The notes under the pieces are model-generated. The model did not search any database. It saw only the letters and a program-made list of their open reading frames with translations, and was not told the origin of the DNA. This document shows, one piece after another, positions 15,901-28,803 of a stretch of DNA of 64,000 nt. The translations under genes and the position numbers were made by a program. Origin of the DNA: Pteria penguin (taxonomy: Eukaryota; Mollusca; Bivalvia; Pterioida; Pteriidae); assembly GCA_035048485.1 (NCBI GenBank), contig CM068592.1, positions 31,742,001-31,806,000 of the forward strand. Direction: 5' to 3'. Every line of letters begins with the position of its first letter. Position 1 is the stretch's first letter.

Positions 15901-16804
15901 TATTGTACTTATCAAGGGTTTGTATTTGTCAAGGATTAGTAAACAATAATCCAGGTGGTTTGTTACCACTGTACTTGTCAAGGTTTAATACAGTATAGTC
16001 CAGGTGGTTTGTAACTATTGTATTGTATGTGAAGTTTTATATTAACAGTAATGTTGTCTATTTTTCAACAGGAGGCACTGACCCCAAACTGAACAGTCAA
16101 TTAGCACATGTTATAGAAATGGCCATGAAAAGCAATATACCAAAGTCAGTGATAGATAACCACATTCAGAAGGCTGTATGTACTACTACATTATATATTA
16201 TTACCTTTCTGTTAGTGTATATCAATTCTTCCTAATTTCATTATAGTCAGTATATCATCCAGATTCATTTTCTCAGTGGCATATGAGGATCTTTTACTGC
16301 ATTTTAATGAAACTATATAGTGTATGATTGATTGATTTTTGTTTTATGTCACACCACGAATATTTCACGTATATGGTGACGGCATCTGCCTGATGCGGGG
16401 CATACAAATTTTGACCTTTGCAACAGACCCACCCGAAGCAGTGAGTGATCTTTAAAGTGCCATGCATACCACGACACGGGGCCTCGGTTTTTACTTTCTC
16501 GTACGAAAGACTTGACACCCGCATGACCAGAGCAGGAATCGAACCCCGGCCTCCCGATCAGGCCGGCTTTATGTGTGTATGATCATGTAATCATCTATAT
16601 CATGAAATGAAAGAACAAATGAGAGAAAGTTTTGGTGTTGTACAGAGTGTGTTCCTCTATGAGTTTTCACTATTTCTTTTAGGTCAGTTTGATAATTAAC
16701 TTGCCCTTCAAACTTAAATATTTTTGGATTTTCACAGTTTTGGCCTTCAGCATCACTGAAGAAACATAAATTGTCACATTGCACATGTAGTGCCAGATAT
16801 TAAT

Positions 16805-16836
<32 letters not shown>

Positions 16837-19800
16837 CCAATATGACTACTACAGATATTTAGAAAATTTTCTAACACCATTTTCTTTGGAGTGAATTTGA
16901 TGAAACTCTATGGAATTGGTCATTTCATGTTATAGGGATCGCATTGTCTAAGTAAGCTACAATGCAACATAAAACATACAAAATCTCACATCTGTGTCAA
17001 GTCTGGCATTTTTTTTTTCTTTAAGGAAAGTGAAAATGTATGTGACTTGACATGCCCAAGTTCGGTGGATTTCCTGATGTACTACAGTTTCATTGATCAT
17101 CTTACACTAGGTACAGGTCAAATAATCGTTGTGCGACATTCAACCACAACCCAAAAAAGGATAACAAATAAATTAATTCCTTAAAATATTCCAAAGGGAA
17201 TGCAATAAATTCTGTTCTTGTTGCTGTGTTTCAACATTTTGGCCAATGGCCATTTTCAAGATTACATGAACCTAAAATATATCACATCTTGGCTCAATGT
17301 TTATTGGCCTAAACGTTGAATCAGAGCAACAAGAAAAGAGTAAACTAATTCCATCAAGGACCTTGTGTTCTGTGATCAGATCTAGTTGCCATGTCAACCT
17401 TCTTTTTCTTTTTCTCCATCGCTAGTGAAGTTTTACACAGAAACACAAGTACACATATACATACAGTTCTAATACTTGAAACATGTAAATCACATGTAGT
17501 CCTTTGAATTTGTGTAGTACCGGTACGCTATAAAGCTGGTGTGGCCTAGTGGATAAGGTGCTCGGCTTGTGATTGAGAGGTCCTGAGTTCGACTTTCCCT
17601 GTGGGCACACCAGTGTTCTGTCTTTTGGATGAGACCGTAAAAACCGAGGTCCCGTGTCACTGTAGGCATGACACGTAAAAGATCCTTCACTGCTTCAGAT
17701 GGGTCCATTGCAAAGGTCTAAATTTGTATGCAATGCATTAGGAAGATGCCGTCACCATATATGTGAAATAATCATATGCATGGAGTGATGTAAAACAATA
17801 ATTAATCAATCAATGTAGTATGCTATGCATTGTATCATGTTTGTTTGGGTTGATTTGTACATGAATTTGTAGATGTATTGATCATACATTTTATAAAATA
17901 ACTGTAAGGGGTAGCAGAAAGACATGGCCCTGTTTTCCAATCATACTGTAGGAAAATAGAGTCACAATGTCATATGTTTGAAAGTTTTTCATTTCTGGTA
18001 AACCCATCAGAAATTCTACTTTGGCAGGATTTAGTGTGCTTCATTTTAGCATCAAACAATACAAATGTCCTGCAACTTTTATCATTCAAGTACATTGCTA
18101 GTGTCTTACTGCTTATCTCCAATCTGTCAATAAAAGATACTAGTACATACATATTTCCTCTAACCTATATCTATATTCATTTGTTTGTCTGCCATTTGCA
18201 CTGACAACGTTGTTTTTGTAAGAAATGATTCCAAAATGTGTAAGAAATGTTTTTGAAAAAGGAGGGTTCAATTTGATGTCTATTTAAGTGGTGGCTACCC
18301 AAACAACAGTGTAGGGAGACTATAAAAGAGTATCAGATGATGGCATTTAAAATACAAGCACTAAACAATTTACCATTAATGTTTACTGGTGATTCAAATT
18401 CCTGTTAACTCAAACCATTTCACTTGGTCACAGTAAGATGACATTGAGATTAAACTGTAAACCTGGTATATGTGTTGATGATTCCTATACTTAAAGCATG
18501 GAAAACTTGTTATATGTGTTGATGATTCCTGGAAAACCTGGTATATGTGTTGGTGCATCATATACTTAAAGCACAGAAAACCTGGTATATGTGTTGATGA
18601 TTCCTGTACTTAAAGCACAGAAAACCTGGTATATGTGTTGGTGCTTCATATACTTAAAACACACAAAACCTGGTATATATGTTGATGCTTCATATATTTA
18701 AAACACAGAAAACCTGGTATATGTGTTGATGATTCCTGTACTTAAAGCACAGAAAACCTGGCACATGTGTTGATGATTCCTGTACTTAAAACACAGAAAA
18801 CCTGGTATATGTGTTGATGATTCCTATACTTAAAGCACAGAAAGCCTGGTATTTGTGTTGATGATTCCTGTACTTAAAGCACAGAAAACCTGGTATATGT
18901 GTTGATGATTCCTATACTTAAAGCATGGAAAACCTGGTATATGTGTTGGTGATTCCTATACGTAAAGCACAGAAAACCTGGTATATGTGTTGATGATTCC
19001 TATACTTAAAACACAGAAAACCTGGTATATGTGTTGATGATTCCTGTACTTAAAGCACAGAAAACCTGGTATATGTGTTGATGATTCCTATACTTAAAAC
19101 ACAGAAAACCTTGTACATGTGTTGATGATTCCTATACTTAAAACACAGAAAACCTGGTATATATGTTGGTGCTTCATATATTTAAAACACAGAAAACCTG
19201 GTACATGTGTTGATGATTCCTATACTTAAAACACAGAAAACCTGGTATATGTGTTGATGATTCCTATACTTAAAACACAGAAAACCTGGTACATGTGTTG
19301 ATGATTCCTGTACTTAAAACACAGAAAACCTGGTATATGTGTTGATGATTCCTATACTTAAAGCACAGAAAACCTGGTATATGTGTTGATGATTCCTATA
19401 CTTAAAGCACAGAAAACCTGGTATATGTGTTGATGATTCCTATACTTAAAGCACAGAAAACCTGGTACATGTGTTGATGATTCCTGTACTTAAAACACAG
19501 AAAATCTGGTATATGTGTTGATGATTCCTGTACTTAAAACACAGTATACCTGGTATATGTGTTGATGATTCCTGTACTTAAAACACAGAAAACCTGGTAT
19601 ATGTGTTGGTGATTCCTATACTTAAAACACAGAAAAAACAATTCTAAATTCCCCTGATTCTGGTTTTACTTTACAGATTGAGAGGAAAAACAGATGCACA
19701 GAGTTTTCGTTAGGGATTCAAGGTCCACATGATTTACTTATTATTCTCACTGGTTTAGGTATAAGCAAGCACAGCTTTAGAGAAGCAGTGAAAAACTGTG

Positions 19801-22294
19801 TCAAGAAAACAGGGTAAGATCATTTGACTTTCCAGATACTTATGTTGTAAACAGTCTATTTGTTAGTTTCTTGGAAAAAGCTGTGTTTGTAAACAAAAAT
19901 ACTTGTTTTTGGTGGCAACAAAGTCCAAAAAGTTATTTTTAGCATGAAGGTCATGTCAAGGTCAAAAGGTCATGGACCTTGGTGTCATTTGAAAGGGCTT
20001 CATTAGTTGAGTATGCATGTGAAATATGAAATCTATCCCTCACAGGTTAAAAGTTATGGCCAAGGTTACAGTTGACAACAGACAAACAAACAGACAGACA
20101 AAGAAACAGTCAAGATAAAAACAATATGCCCCCGATCTATCAATCTGGGGCATGAAAATCATCATAGTCAAGTTATTATATTATATTAATACAATCAATG
20201 GCTAGGGATTTGTGGTGACAGAGGAAATCCACTCATGCGAGTGTCAAGGTAACTTAGTAAATGTGGAGACTGCGGAGAAATGGACATTTTTACTTGGTAT
20301 GAGGGTTAGTGAAGTTCTCCATCACCACTAGACATTCGTGATGGATTTATTTCTCCCATTTGCCTATTTTTAATCAATTTGAGCCAGTTTGTCTCCTTTT
20401 GGATTGGTCAAGAACATAGAAGTTTAATGACAGCTGTACCGATGTTTATGTTTCATGAAAGACATCCATGCATTATGCCATCCTGAAACAATCAGTACAT
20501 ATAGTTTATTATCATGCTCCCTTTCAGGGTTTTCAGTAAGAATTATTTGAGAAAGTGATTCAGGCATACCATTTAGAGCACTGTATGCGCAAATAAGAGT
20601 AGTAAATTCCAGATCAGAGGAAATTCAAACCAGCGATTTCTCTCATTTGAAGCGGCAGTATTTCACCTTGTGCCTGCTCTTATTGAAATCCTTGCCCTAT
20701 TGATGACAAGGAATCACTTCCTGTGATAGCTCTGTGAATGTGAAGGAGATAAATAATGAAATATAAGTGCAGGACAACCTTATCACAATTATGATATGAT
20801 TAGTAGCACATTTCTAAAATGTAATGATACGATCCCATGTGAAGGTATAAAATGGCAGGTAATATAGCCACCACTGCTCTGAGTAGCTCTATCCTATAAG
20901 TCTCATTTCCTTTCTAATTGTTCAGGTAGATGACCTCTTAATATGTATGTGATTTAATCTTTACTAGCATTCTAACAGAAGTGTCTACAGTATCACACAG
21001 CTTTACCTTAAAAGGGTACAATGTTATCATAATGCCAGAAAATAAGGACATTGAGGAGATAGCCATAACATGCGATGCTGAAGACTTCAGCATTGAAGAG
21101 GAGGATGAAGCTACTATGGTGAAAGTAAGGCAGCATTTGTATTTGTATTTCTCTTTTATTGACTTTTGAATGCTATCTTGTGTTGAAGGGGTATATTTGG
21201 AGACATGATAAGGGGTCTAGAACCAGTCATTTCATTTAGATTAGCATATACATGTACAGATATATTTCAATCAAATGATCAGTCATTTGACTCATGAGGA
21301 GTAGAAGCCAGTGTGGCTAAATGTTCGTTTATGGATCGAGAAAAAACAGGGTAGGGGCAGGTTGAGATTGACCCAGGGTTTGGTGGTCCCAGCTTTGAAG
21401 TCCAACGGCAGCCCTTAAATTCATGTCTTTAGAATATTGCAGTAAACACTGAAATCTCTTCTTGCAGTAGATTTTGGCACAACTAAATCCATTACTGTCT
21501 CAGATGGATCTACTGCATACATTTCTGTGCAGTGCATGAGATGGATGCTATCACTGCATACATAAAATGATTTTTGCATAAAACAAATAAATAAAAAGGG
21601 TATCTGATGAAGTCTTACTATGGTAGATCAACCGAGATTAAAATTCCATGTTACCTACAAGTCCATGTCCATGTCCAAAGAAGAACAAATTCAATGTCAA
21701 AAAGGGATATTAAACTAGAATTTGTAAAATGAAATAGAGGTAGAATTTAAACATCCTCTGACATATTTTTGTAAATATAAAATGTTTATACCTTCGTTTG
21801 TGTCAGGGGTACATATTGGAATCACCCTGTCCATCCATCTGTCCGATTAAGAAGTCAAGTAAAGTTTCTCAAAATGTACAAGTGGGACATCCATTACATT
21901 TATACCATTGATGTATCTTGGTATGAATTATTTTGTGCTTCACCTTTGTTGCTGTGAGGGATGGGGCAGGGTGGTGTATTTGTCCTGTGAACTGTTCTAG
22001 TTTGGAACTATCTATTCTTTCTTCTTACATAAACATGAGTGTTTACAATCCGGGAAGTTTGCCTTCGAATTAAACATTTCATAAATTTATTTTCAGTTTG
22101 CTTGTGATGGTAATGATGTAATGAAAGTGAAGAAAAATTTAGAGGAAGAGGGATATAAAGTTGTGAAGTTTGGCACTGAACATATTCCAAATACATTGTT
22201 AGAGTTATCAGATGAAGAAATGCAGGATGTAGAACATTTACTTAAACGAGTGGAGTCATTTGAGGACCTCATAGATTACAGTGTCAATATTTAA
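12984..22294 (+). CDS. TACO1: TACO1, translational activator of mitochondrial COX1 (YebC family), five exons
   Basis: Exons are 12984-13305, 16072-16175, 19677-19813, 20968-21124 and 22097-22294. All introns are GT-AG, the phases match, and the joined reading frame is 305 residues, close to the human protein (about 297). The first 75 or so residues are basic and hydroxylated, as expected of a mitochondrial presequence. Next comes the family signature GHSKWQNIAHRK, then GGTDPKLNSQLAHVIEMA and IPKSVIDN at the exon 1-2 junction, and a C-terminal domain ending in an acidic DLIDY segment. Known role of the family: binding the COX1 mRNA/mitoribosome to support cytochrome c oxidase subunit I synthesis. 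The acceptor TTTATTTTCAG just before 12952 suggests an upstream non-coding exon. The introns (2766, 3501, 1154 and 972 bp) are filled with repeats. The coding sequence shows no break. Confidence 0.93.
13550..16030. repeat. 49-bp minisatellite in TACO1 intron 1, interrupted
   Basis: The unit is about 49 bp with segments TGTACTTGTCAAGGATGGGT, ACATTATAGTCCAGGTGG and TTTGTTACTAT. It is degenerate before 13620, interrupted by the MITE at 13620-14094, resumes at 14097-14430, is interrupted again by unrecognised sequence (about 14430-14915), and is most regular at 14915-16030. The second interruption carries repeated TTAGGAAAGT and CGCGCC phrases that I cannot assign. Confidence 0.9.
13620..14094. 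mobile_element. Palindromic MITE with CTGTCC ends and a TA duplication
   Basis: The two halves are near-complete reverse complements (CTGTCCGCGCCACTC at the left, GAGTGGCGTGGACAG at the right, with matching interior segments such as AGTCGTAACTTTTGGTGTA). It sits inside the 49-bp minisatellite, so the empty site can be read from neighbouring units; it fits a TA duplication as made by Tc1/mariner-type elements. It has no coding capacity. Confidence 0.8.
16329..16574 (-). mobile_element. tRNA-derived SINE with deleted head
   Basis: Same family as 12252-12532, but roughly 30 bp are missing from the tRNA-like head (CCCGATCAGGCCGGC joins directly). The direct repeat GTGTATGAT at 16320-16328 and 16575-16583 is the likely target duplication. 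It lies in TACO1 intron 2. Confidence 0.85.
17535..17815 (+). mobile_element. tRNA-derived SINE, plus orientation
   Basis: It begins with GCTGGTGTGGCCTAGTGG, has a B box (GAGTTCGACTTTC), the body phrase GATGAGACCGTAAAAACCGA, and ends AATTAATCAATCAATG. It is more diverged than the copy at 12252. It lies in TACO1 intron 2. Confidence 0.85.
18455..19635. repeat. 44-bp minisatellite in TACO1 intron 2
   Basis: About 26 units of a 44-bp repeat (CAGAAAACCTGGTATATGTG, TTGATGATTCCTGTACTTAA, GCA). It ends only about 40 bp before the exon 3 acceptor at 19676. Variation is mainly C/T and A/G swaps at fixed sites. Confidence 0.92.
19880..20156. repeat. Interspersed repeat in TACO1 intron 3 (TCAAGGTCA / CAGACAGACA type)
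   Basis: A segment with AAGGTCATGTCAAGGTCAAA, then a CAGACAAACAAACAGACAGA tract, then CCCCCGATCTATCAATCTGG. A related segment, with CAAGGTCAC and ACAGACGGACAGACAAATGA, lies at about 23290-23635. These look like copies of one non-coding interspersed family; its class is unknown to me. Confidence 0.55.
21308..21596 (+). mobile_element. Possible old SINE copy in TACO1 intron 4
   Basis: The order of weak matches (GTGTGGCTAAATG head, CTCAGATGGATCTACTGCAT, TGAGATGGATGCTATCACTG, AAAACAAATAAATAAA tail) follows the SINE family body, but divergence is high. Confidence 0.35.
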
Positions 22295-22334
22295 ACAGCA
22301 TGGAAAATGACAACTCTTGTAATACACATCTGTA

Positions 22335-22340
22335 AATAAA
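22335..22340 (+). terminator. Polyadenylation signal of TACO1
   Basis: AATAAA lies 41 bases after the stop codon of the last exon. Confidence 0.7.
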
Positions 22341-24789
22341 TTTTTAATGTATTTACACTACATAATTGTTGATATTGGTCTTTAACTTGTACATGTGTGC
22401 TATTACAGTAATGGAGTATGACTATGTTTGTATCCAAATGATTAGAGACTACATGTATGTATATTTTATGTATATATTCTTGACAAAAAAGAAAGAAGAA
22501 ATTGAGGCTGGAACAGGAATCAAGTACTTGGTAGCATATATAAAGAAAGCATTTTTGAGCCCTCAGCAGACAATTTTTGAGGGCACTTTGTACATGTATC
22601 ATGATTAGGCCATGTAAAATTAGTTCCATGTTTCTAAGATAAATGGGTCTCAAAAAAGTGGCAAGGTAGGTAGGGTATTTATTTTTGTATTTTTTCCCCA
22701 AACAGTACTATTTAAAGCGTTTGCTCGGGATTCAGATGCAGTTGAATTTTCTGATCTTAGTTTGACGACACATCTTTTGGTTGGGCAATTGATGTATCGT
22801 TTACAAATGTAAGAATCATCCATTGCACGACTGTTTCTTCCTTAAAGTTATCTTATCCCCCCCCCCTGACTGCCATTTTGCATTTGTATTGTTATTATGG
22901 GATACTTTCAAGTAAGGTCATAAAGACCTTTTTTTTTGGTAACAGCATTACATAAAGTACTTTCTCTTTCCCCTAGGGGAAAAACGTGTTCCATGAATAG
23001 ATATTTTATATTTAACAACAGATCAAAACCGAGACACAGTGGCTATTTTTTTTTTTTCAATGAATATGACTCGGCAGCAGCAAATTTGAGCACACAGCGG
23101 TGTCTGAGAAACATAGAATTAATTTTACATGGCCTCATCATCTGTCTTTTTGTGCAAATTATGTCAGCTTCCATCTCACTCCTAGCCTGCTTATGACAGG
23201 AGTATGGGACATGACATTTATTCAAGGTGATTTGAGCACATACAAAGTAATGGCTTGTAAGTTGTAACAGAATATTAACAAGCAAATTCATAGAATTGTG
23301 GTCCCCAGCTTTTGGGGTTCTATCAGTGAGGGTTCAGTGATCTGTGACATATTGTCATGCTTGTGCATGTCTTACAGACATACATGCTAAATATGAAGGC
23401 ACTACGTCTTATGGTTAAAAAGTTACATTGAAATAGGTCAGAGGTCACAGTCAAGGTCACATGATAACAATTTTGGTACCAACGGAAAGGTATTTCAATT
23501 AGGGACACACATGCCAAATATGAAGACCTTACGTCTTACAGTTAAAAAGTTAGACCAAGGTTAAAGTTTTTGTGACAGACGGACAGACAAATGAGATTTA
23601 ATGTCCCCACACTTTCGCGAAAAGCGGGGAACAACAATAGCCATAAGCATTCAGGTACAATTTTGGAGGTAGAAAATCCTCTTTTTATAAACTAAAGTCG
23701 TAGTATATGAAATAGCAATCACAAAATGAATAATTACAGACGTAATATCCAGAAAAAACATAGCCCATGGTTCTATGACTCGTCAAGTTTGTTTTTCATT
23801 AATGTTTGAAATTGAAATAGGAATTTAAAAAGTAAATAAAAAATACTTCAATATTCGAACAATAGTTAGAGTTATCTTTCTTTGTCTTAACTAAAATTCT
23901 GGTTTTTCCAAACATCAACTAGTAATTCCACCACATAAATTCTGATATTTTTCGCATACGATGTGATTATTGAAAATTCAAGATGTAAAAGTAATCACAA
24001 TACTCACCCTATATAAGTAAAAGTTTATGATATTAAACACTGTGTAAATTGTATGTACAAAGATACGATAAAATATTGACAAAAGAGACCATCATCGTAG
24101 ATATATGGAAACTAAAGACGGAATCAGTGGAGTAAGCATCACCTGTCTACCTTCCACATCCACCGTCATACCATAGTAATAGTTTATAAGTCAGCAAAAT
24201 CATGGCTATTTGTAAAATGTTTGTTTTATTACTCTTCAAACGAAGAAAATATAAGTTTGGACAATCATATAGGATTTTTTTCACTAAATCCCCTACCATA
24301 CAGGAACCCGGATAAAGAACTCAGAGTCGTATCAGGAATGCCCAAATATGCGGCTTTTAACTACATGTAATTCCCAATATATTTTTATATGGTTCTGAAA
24401 TATGGGCTGTTATTTACACAGTATCATCAAAATTTCGAAAAGACATACTCCCTCTAAGAAAAATTTCCAACATCACTTTTTGAGAAGTTTTATTAAAGAT
24501 TTTGTATAAAAATTTTTATTACAAACCAGGAGTTCATAAAAAGACTAGTAACTTTGCAACACAGTTTGAATTGTACTCAACTATAATACGACATGTCATT
24601 TTATTTCATATTATTTGGACTATTTTATTGATACATGTATTCATGCATGTGCCTTTAATTGCACCCAAATTAGCAAATGCAGTATCTTGTATCATTTGTA
24701 TCTCTAAGTATTTTCAGTGTGATTTTCAATACTCTTTCGTTAGTTAATTTTATCAATATATAAAGCATGGCACGTTCTTTCAAGAACTT
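22341..24789. other. Intergenic sequence with repeat fragments
   Basis: No gene recognised. An interspersed-repeat copy at about 23290-23635 resembles the one in TACO1 intron 3. A 26-bp segment (ATGTAAAATTAGTTCCATGT) near 22612 recurs inverted near 23108. Confidence 0.45.
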
Positions 24790-25625
24790 TAGTCCAAGGT
24801 CTTGCGATTGGAGTACTTGGATGACCTTGGACAGCTGTTCTCATTACGGATTTTTCCAAGGCCGTTGACCACAGTCACAGCTTCATTATACAAAACTTTA
24901 AATCATACTGCATTGGCCATTCTCTACCAAGAGTTATCGCCCCTTACTCTTGCTTATATCTCCGTCAACACCTGAGAAATAGTTCGGTGTCACATGGCAA
25001 ATTTATACGCTTATCTTCAAAGTCAAAGGAATCGTAAAACTTTAAATTGTCCGTCTGTTATTCTCAACGAACTGTCACATTCTTTGTAAGTCTCATCTAC
25101 ATTGAATTCTATGGTTATCTTTATTTCCGACCCAGTTCATATGCCTAACACACGAAATAGTTCCAAATTTAAGGTTATTAAACATTCATTTTAAATGATT
25201 TACACTGAATTTAAACCATACTTTATATTAAGCAAATCATCACATGCTTGGATATTTAATCTTAATAAATATATTCTACTCATGGATTTAAAAAAAATTC
25301 AGGAGAATCTTGTAAAATAGCGTTAACAAAGATGTAGTGATTTTAGCGCACGGAATTCTGGGTAGAAAATGCTGCATTGGCATCAAGCACTGGTACAGTG
25401 GAAAGACACATGTACAAAACATAGTATTCAAAGGTTAAACTCTGGAGTTCCACAAGGCTCGATTCTCGGGCGCAGTATCCCTTTTAACACCAGTTACCTT
25501 CTATCTACTGCACGAGTATTCACAGATGGCACCATTACGTACCTTACCATAATACCTAAGGACATTTAAAAAATCTTGCAATTAAACCTTGACAAACTGA
25601 CGGAATGGGGGGAATGAAAGCAGAC
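24790..25625 (+). pseudogene. Decayed LINE reverse transcriptase fragment
   Basis: Conceptual translation in shifting frames gives the order of a non-LTR reverse transcriptase: TDFSKAVDHSHSFIIQNFKS (domain with FSKAFD), LYLRQHLRN, then LNSGVPQGSILG (the GVPQGS motif), and finally LQLNLDKLTEWG downstream of where the catalytic FADD box should be. That box is lost. Frameshifts and stops are frequent, so it is a relic of a Jockey/CR1-like element. Confidence 0.75.
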
Positions 25626-26177
25626 ATACGAACGACCATTCAGAAGCCGTGTTAGGAAGTGTACTTGTCGAAGTTTAAATGACATCTGGGTTGGGGTCCC
25701 GGAGGATGGAAAACAATCAAAGGTAAGATGAGGCGATAGGAGGGATAATTTGACATGTCGACTGTAGTGAGTTATTTACTTTTGTTTATTGTAATCCCCA
25801 GAAACTCGGGGTTTTTTTTAAGGAAAGCGGCGAGTGGTCGCTTTACACCATAGCGATGGGTCAGACGTCAGACCTGATTAACTTCTCGGTGTCCGACTAA
25901 ACTTTTTTGAGCAAAATTTCGAGTTCCGTGGATCAGCACGCCCTTAGTGTCGCATGGATTTGGACAATTTATATATGGATGTGTAGATAAATATGTCTGC
26001 TTTCATTTGATACCACGTTTGAGACAATTTGTGAAGAATTAAAAAAGTTCTAAGACACAGACGGGAGGAGGTGTATTTTTGGTAAATCGGAAGTTCTAGC
26101 CCTTCTTATTATATTGGTATAATTGAGGGAAGGACCAACAAGCCGAAAGCCCTGTGCATCGGGCAGAAGGGATACGT
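25626..26177. other. Intergenic sequence, nothing recognised
   Basis: No reading frame or repeat that I can assign. A short hairpin-like CCCCAGAAACTCGGGG lies near 25798. Confidence 0.4.
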
Positions 26178-27085
26178 AGGCTTGTACCATACAGGAGATA
26201 GATGAGGGCAGTACAACAGCTGCATAGACTTGTACCTCACATAAGACAGACGAGGGCAACACAGCATATGCATCGTCTTCGATATATATCATCAATGCGT
26301 TGTTGACTAGAGAATTACTTCCACTAACATAAAAAAGTTCTACATTTAATTTAATGCAGTCTTGTATCACACATGAGATATAGGAATGCAGTGCAGCAGT
26401 TGCATAGGCTTGTATCACACATATGATAGGGGAGGGAAGTACAGCAGCTGCCTAGGCTTGTATCACACATGAGATAGAGGATGGCAGTGCAGCAGCTGTG
26501 TATGCTTGTATCACACATGAGATAGAGGAGGGCAGCACAGCAGCTGGGTTGGCTTGTATCACACATGAGATAGAGGAGGGCAGTACAGCAGCTGTATAGG
26601 CTTTTATCACACATGAGAGAAAGGAGGGCAATACAGCAGCTGTGTAGGCTTGTATCACACTTGAGATAGAGGAGGGCAGTACAGCAGCTGCGTAGGCTTG
26701 TATCACACATGAGATAGAGGAGGGCAGTAAAGCAGCTGTGTAGGCTTGTATCGCATATGAGATAGAGGAGTGAGCACAGCAGCTGTGTAGGCTTGTATCA
26801 CACATGAGATAGAGGAGGGCAGTGCAGCAGCTGTGTAGGCTTGTATCACACATGAGATAGAGGAGGGCAGTACAGCAGCTGTGTAGGCTTGTATCACACA
26901 TGAGATAGAGGAGTGCAGTACAGCAACTGCATAGGCTTGTGTCACACCTGAGATAGAGGAGGGCAGTACAGCAGCTGTGTAGGCTTGTATCACACATAAG
27001 ATATAGGAGGGCAGTACAGCAGCTGCGTAGGCTTGTATCAAACATGAGATAGAGGAGGGCAGTACAGCAGCTACGTAGACTTGTG
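26178..27085. repeat. 48-bp minisatellite, open in all three minus-strand frames
   Basis: Units of 48 bp (CTTGTATCACACATGAGATA, GAGGAGGGCAGTACAGCAGC, TGTGTAGG), regular from about 26360 and degenerate before. Because 48 is divisible by three and the unit has no stop on the minus strand, long open frames of 16-residue repeats appear (for example 26452-27264, 270 codons). One has a 57-residue non-repetitive start (27094-27264) that I do not recognise. There is no evidence of a real protein. Confidence 0.88.
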
Positions 27086-28269
27086 TCACACATCTTACAA
27101 GGGGAGGGTACAGCCGAAGCTGCGGAGTCTCTATCCAAATACACATTTGATAGAACATCCATAGGTACATCACCACGAAGACGGGGAGTAACCATGAGGG
27201 GAGCGGCAAACATACCGATTGAAGCAGTCTCAGGTTCTACACATATTCCGAATCTGGAGTGCAAACTGGCATTTTGGAGGAGTTGTTTAGTATGCCAGAA
27301 GAGGAGCAGGCTTACAGATAAGTGGGATTACCATCCGAAGGTCTGGTAACAAGCTATAAAAATCTAGGAACTGAAAAGAGTTAGGGAGGAGTAAAAAAAA
27401 CAATCTCCAGTGTTACCCCAACCCATTCCCCTACCCCAGGGGCTTCAACAGCCTACTTTCATCCCCAACACCTAGGTAAGGCGGGGAGGGACAGGACTGT
27501 GCAGGCTGATACAGCCGCTAGGTCCGGCGGGTAGGTGCGGGACTGCAGGCTGGTACAACCGCAGTCTGCCCTACTCCCCGTCCCCCAAGACCTAGGTCAG
27601 ACGGGGTGGGGCAGGATTGCAGGCTGGTTCCTTCTTTTCCTCCCCCTCCTTGGAATCGCACTCACCCTCTTACCTTTATTTTAACTTACCTTTTTTATCC
27701 TCCTTGTGTTGTTGCACCTGTAATGGAATGGGGTTATTCATACATATTGTCACATACATATACAATCAATTCAATCATATTCATATATACCATCCTCGAC
27801 CTTGGGTACCGGTGTGTTCCCGTTATGTCGCAAATATTTTAATGATGTAGTGTTAATTAGGTGTGAACGGGGCCCACTAAGGGGTAAACATTAGTGTAGT
27901 ATACCTGTGTCGATCAGCACATACATGTATTCAGAATAAAATATGTAAGAGAAAACTGAGGAAATGGTAATCATGCATTTCTCAATATAATGATAACATT
28001 CATAAATATAATGATAACATGCATAAATATGTAAATCTTAGCGCGTATTAAGAATTATTAGCATATCAAGCATAATCATGAATATATACATGCAATTTAA
28101 TATGTTATTATGCAATATTACGGTATACAAGTTCAAAAAAAATTGTCATTTCATAATAATGTCACTGCCACATTCATTTTCACCTAACACGATGCCACTT
28201 TTGTAACTCACTGAACACGATGCCACTTTTATAATTCAATGAACACGATGCACTTATACTAATAGTATT
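27086..28269. other. Intergenic sequence with short GC-rich repeats
   Basis: A GC-rich phrase ending in GACTGCAGGCTGGTACAACC recurs three times between about 27480 and 27630. AACACGATGCCACTTTT recurs three times at about 28165-28255. A plus-strand open frame at 27083-27349 overlaps the repeat-linked minus-strand frame; neither is recognised. Confidence 0.45.
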
Positions 28270-28803
28270 CTAAATGAATTAGTTGCGATGCGGAGTCTGC
28301 GTAGTCCATCACGTTGATGAGTGCTTGTTGATATCGGTCTTTCAATGTTGCAAGGCGGCGGTCGATTGTCAGGTACTTCTCTGCCTTTGGTCTGGTGGTG
28401 CCTCTTGCTGCGCAATAAATTCTATTCTGTTGATCTCGTTGGCGTTCTGTATATCTTTAACCGTCTGGACAATGGTGTTGTTATTCGGATGTGCATTGGA
28501 CGATCTTCTTGAGCTTGCTCTGCCATCCCTCTAGGTTGTTGGTTGTTCGCGGTCCTTGATTTCTAAAGTGGTTCCATGCTAGTCTCTCGCCTCCTATCCA
28601 CTGTTCAGTCACGTAGTCGGTGAATCGCTCTGTCAGGTTGGTGATGCCGGCTTCATCTCTGTCATCTAGGGCTAGAAACCAAACGTCTTCGATAGCGTCG
28701 AGGGAAGATGAGTGGAAGAATAGCTGCTTTGCGTACAAATATAAGTTCTGGCATTGTCGTTCTCTCTGTACAGAATCTGAAGTCCAGTGGTCTGCGCTGA
28801 TCA
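28270..28803 (-). pseudogene. MULE-type transposase C-terminal relic
   Basis: Minus-strand translation contains WNHFRNQGPRTTNNLEGWQS, matching the PRTNN-x-EGWH signature at the end of many Mutator-like (MULE) transposases. After a stop it continues in a pattern with DRRLATLKDRYQQALINVMDY. The upstream catalytic DDE region is absent. The open segment 28481-28843 runs into the MITE that follows. A truncated, inactive DNA-transposon remnant. Confidence 0.7.
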
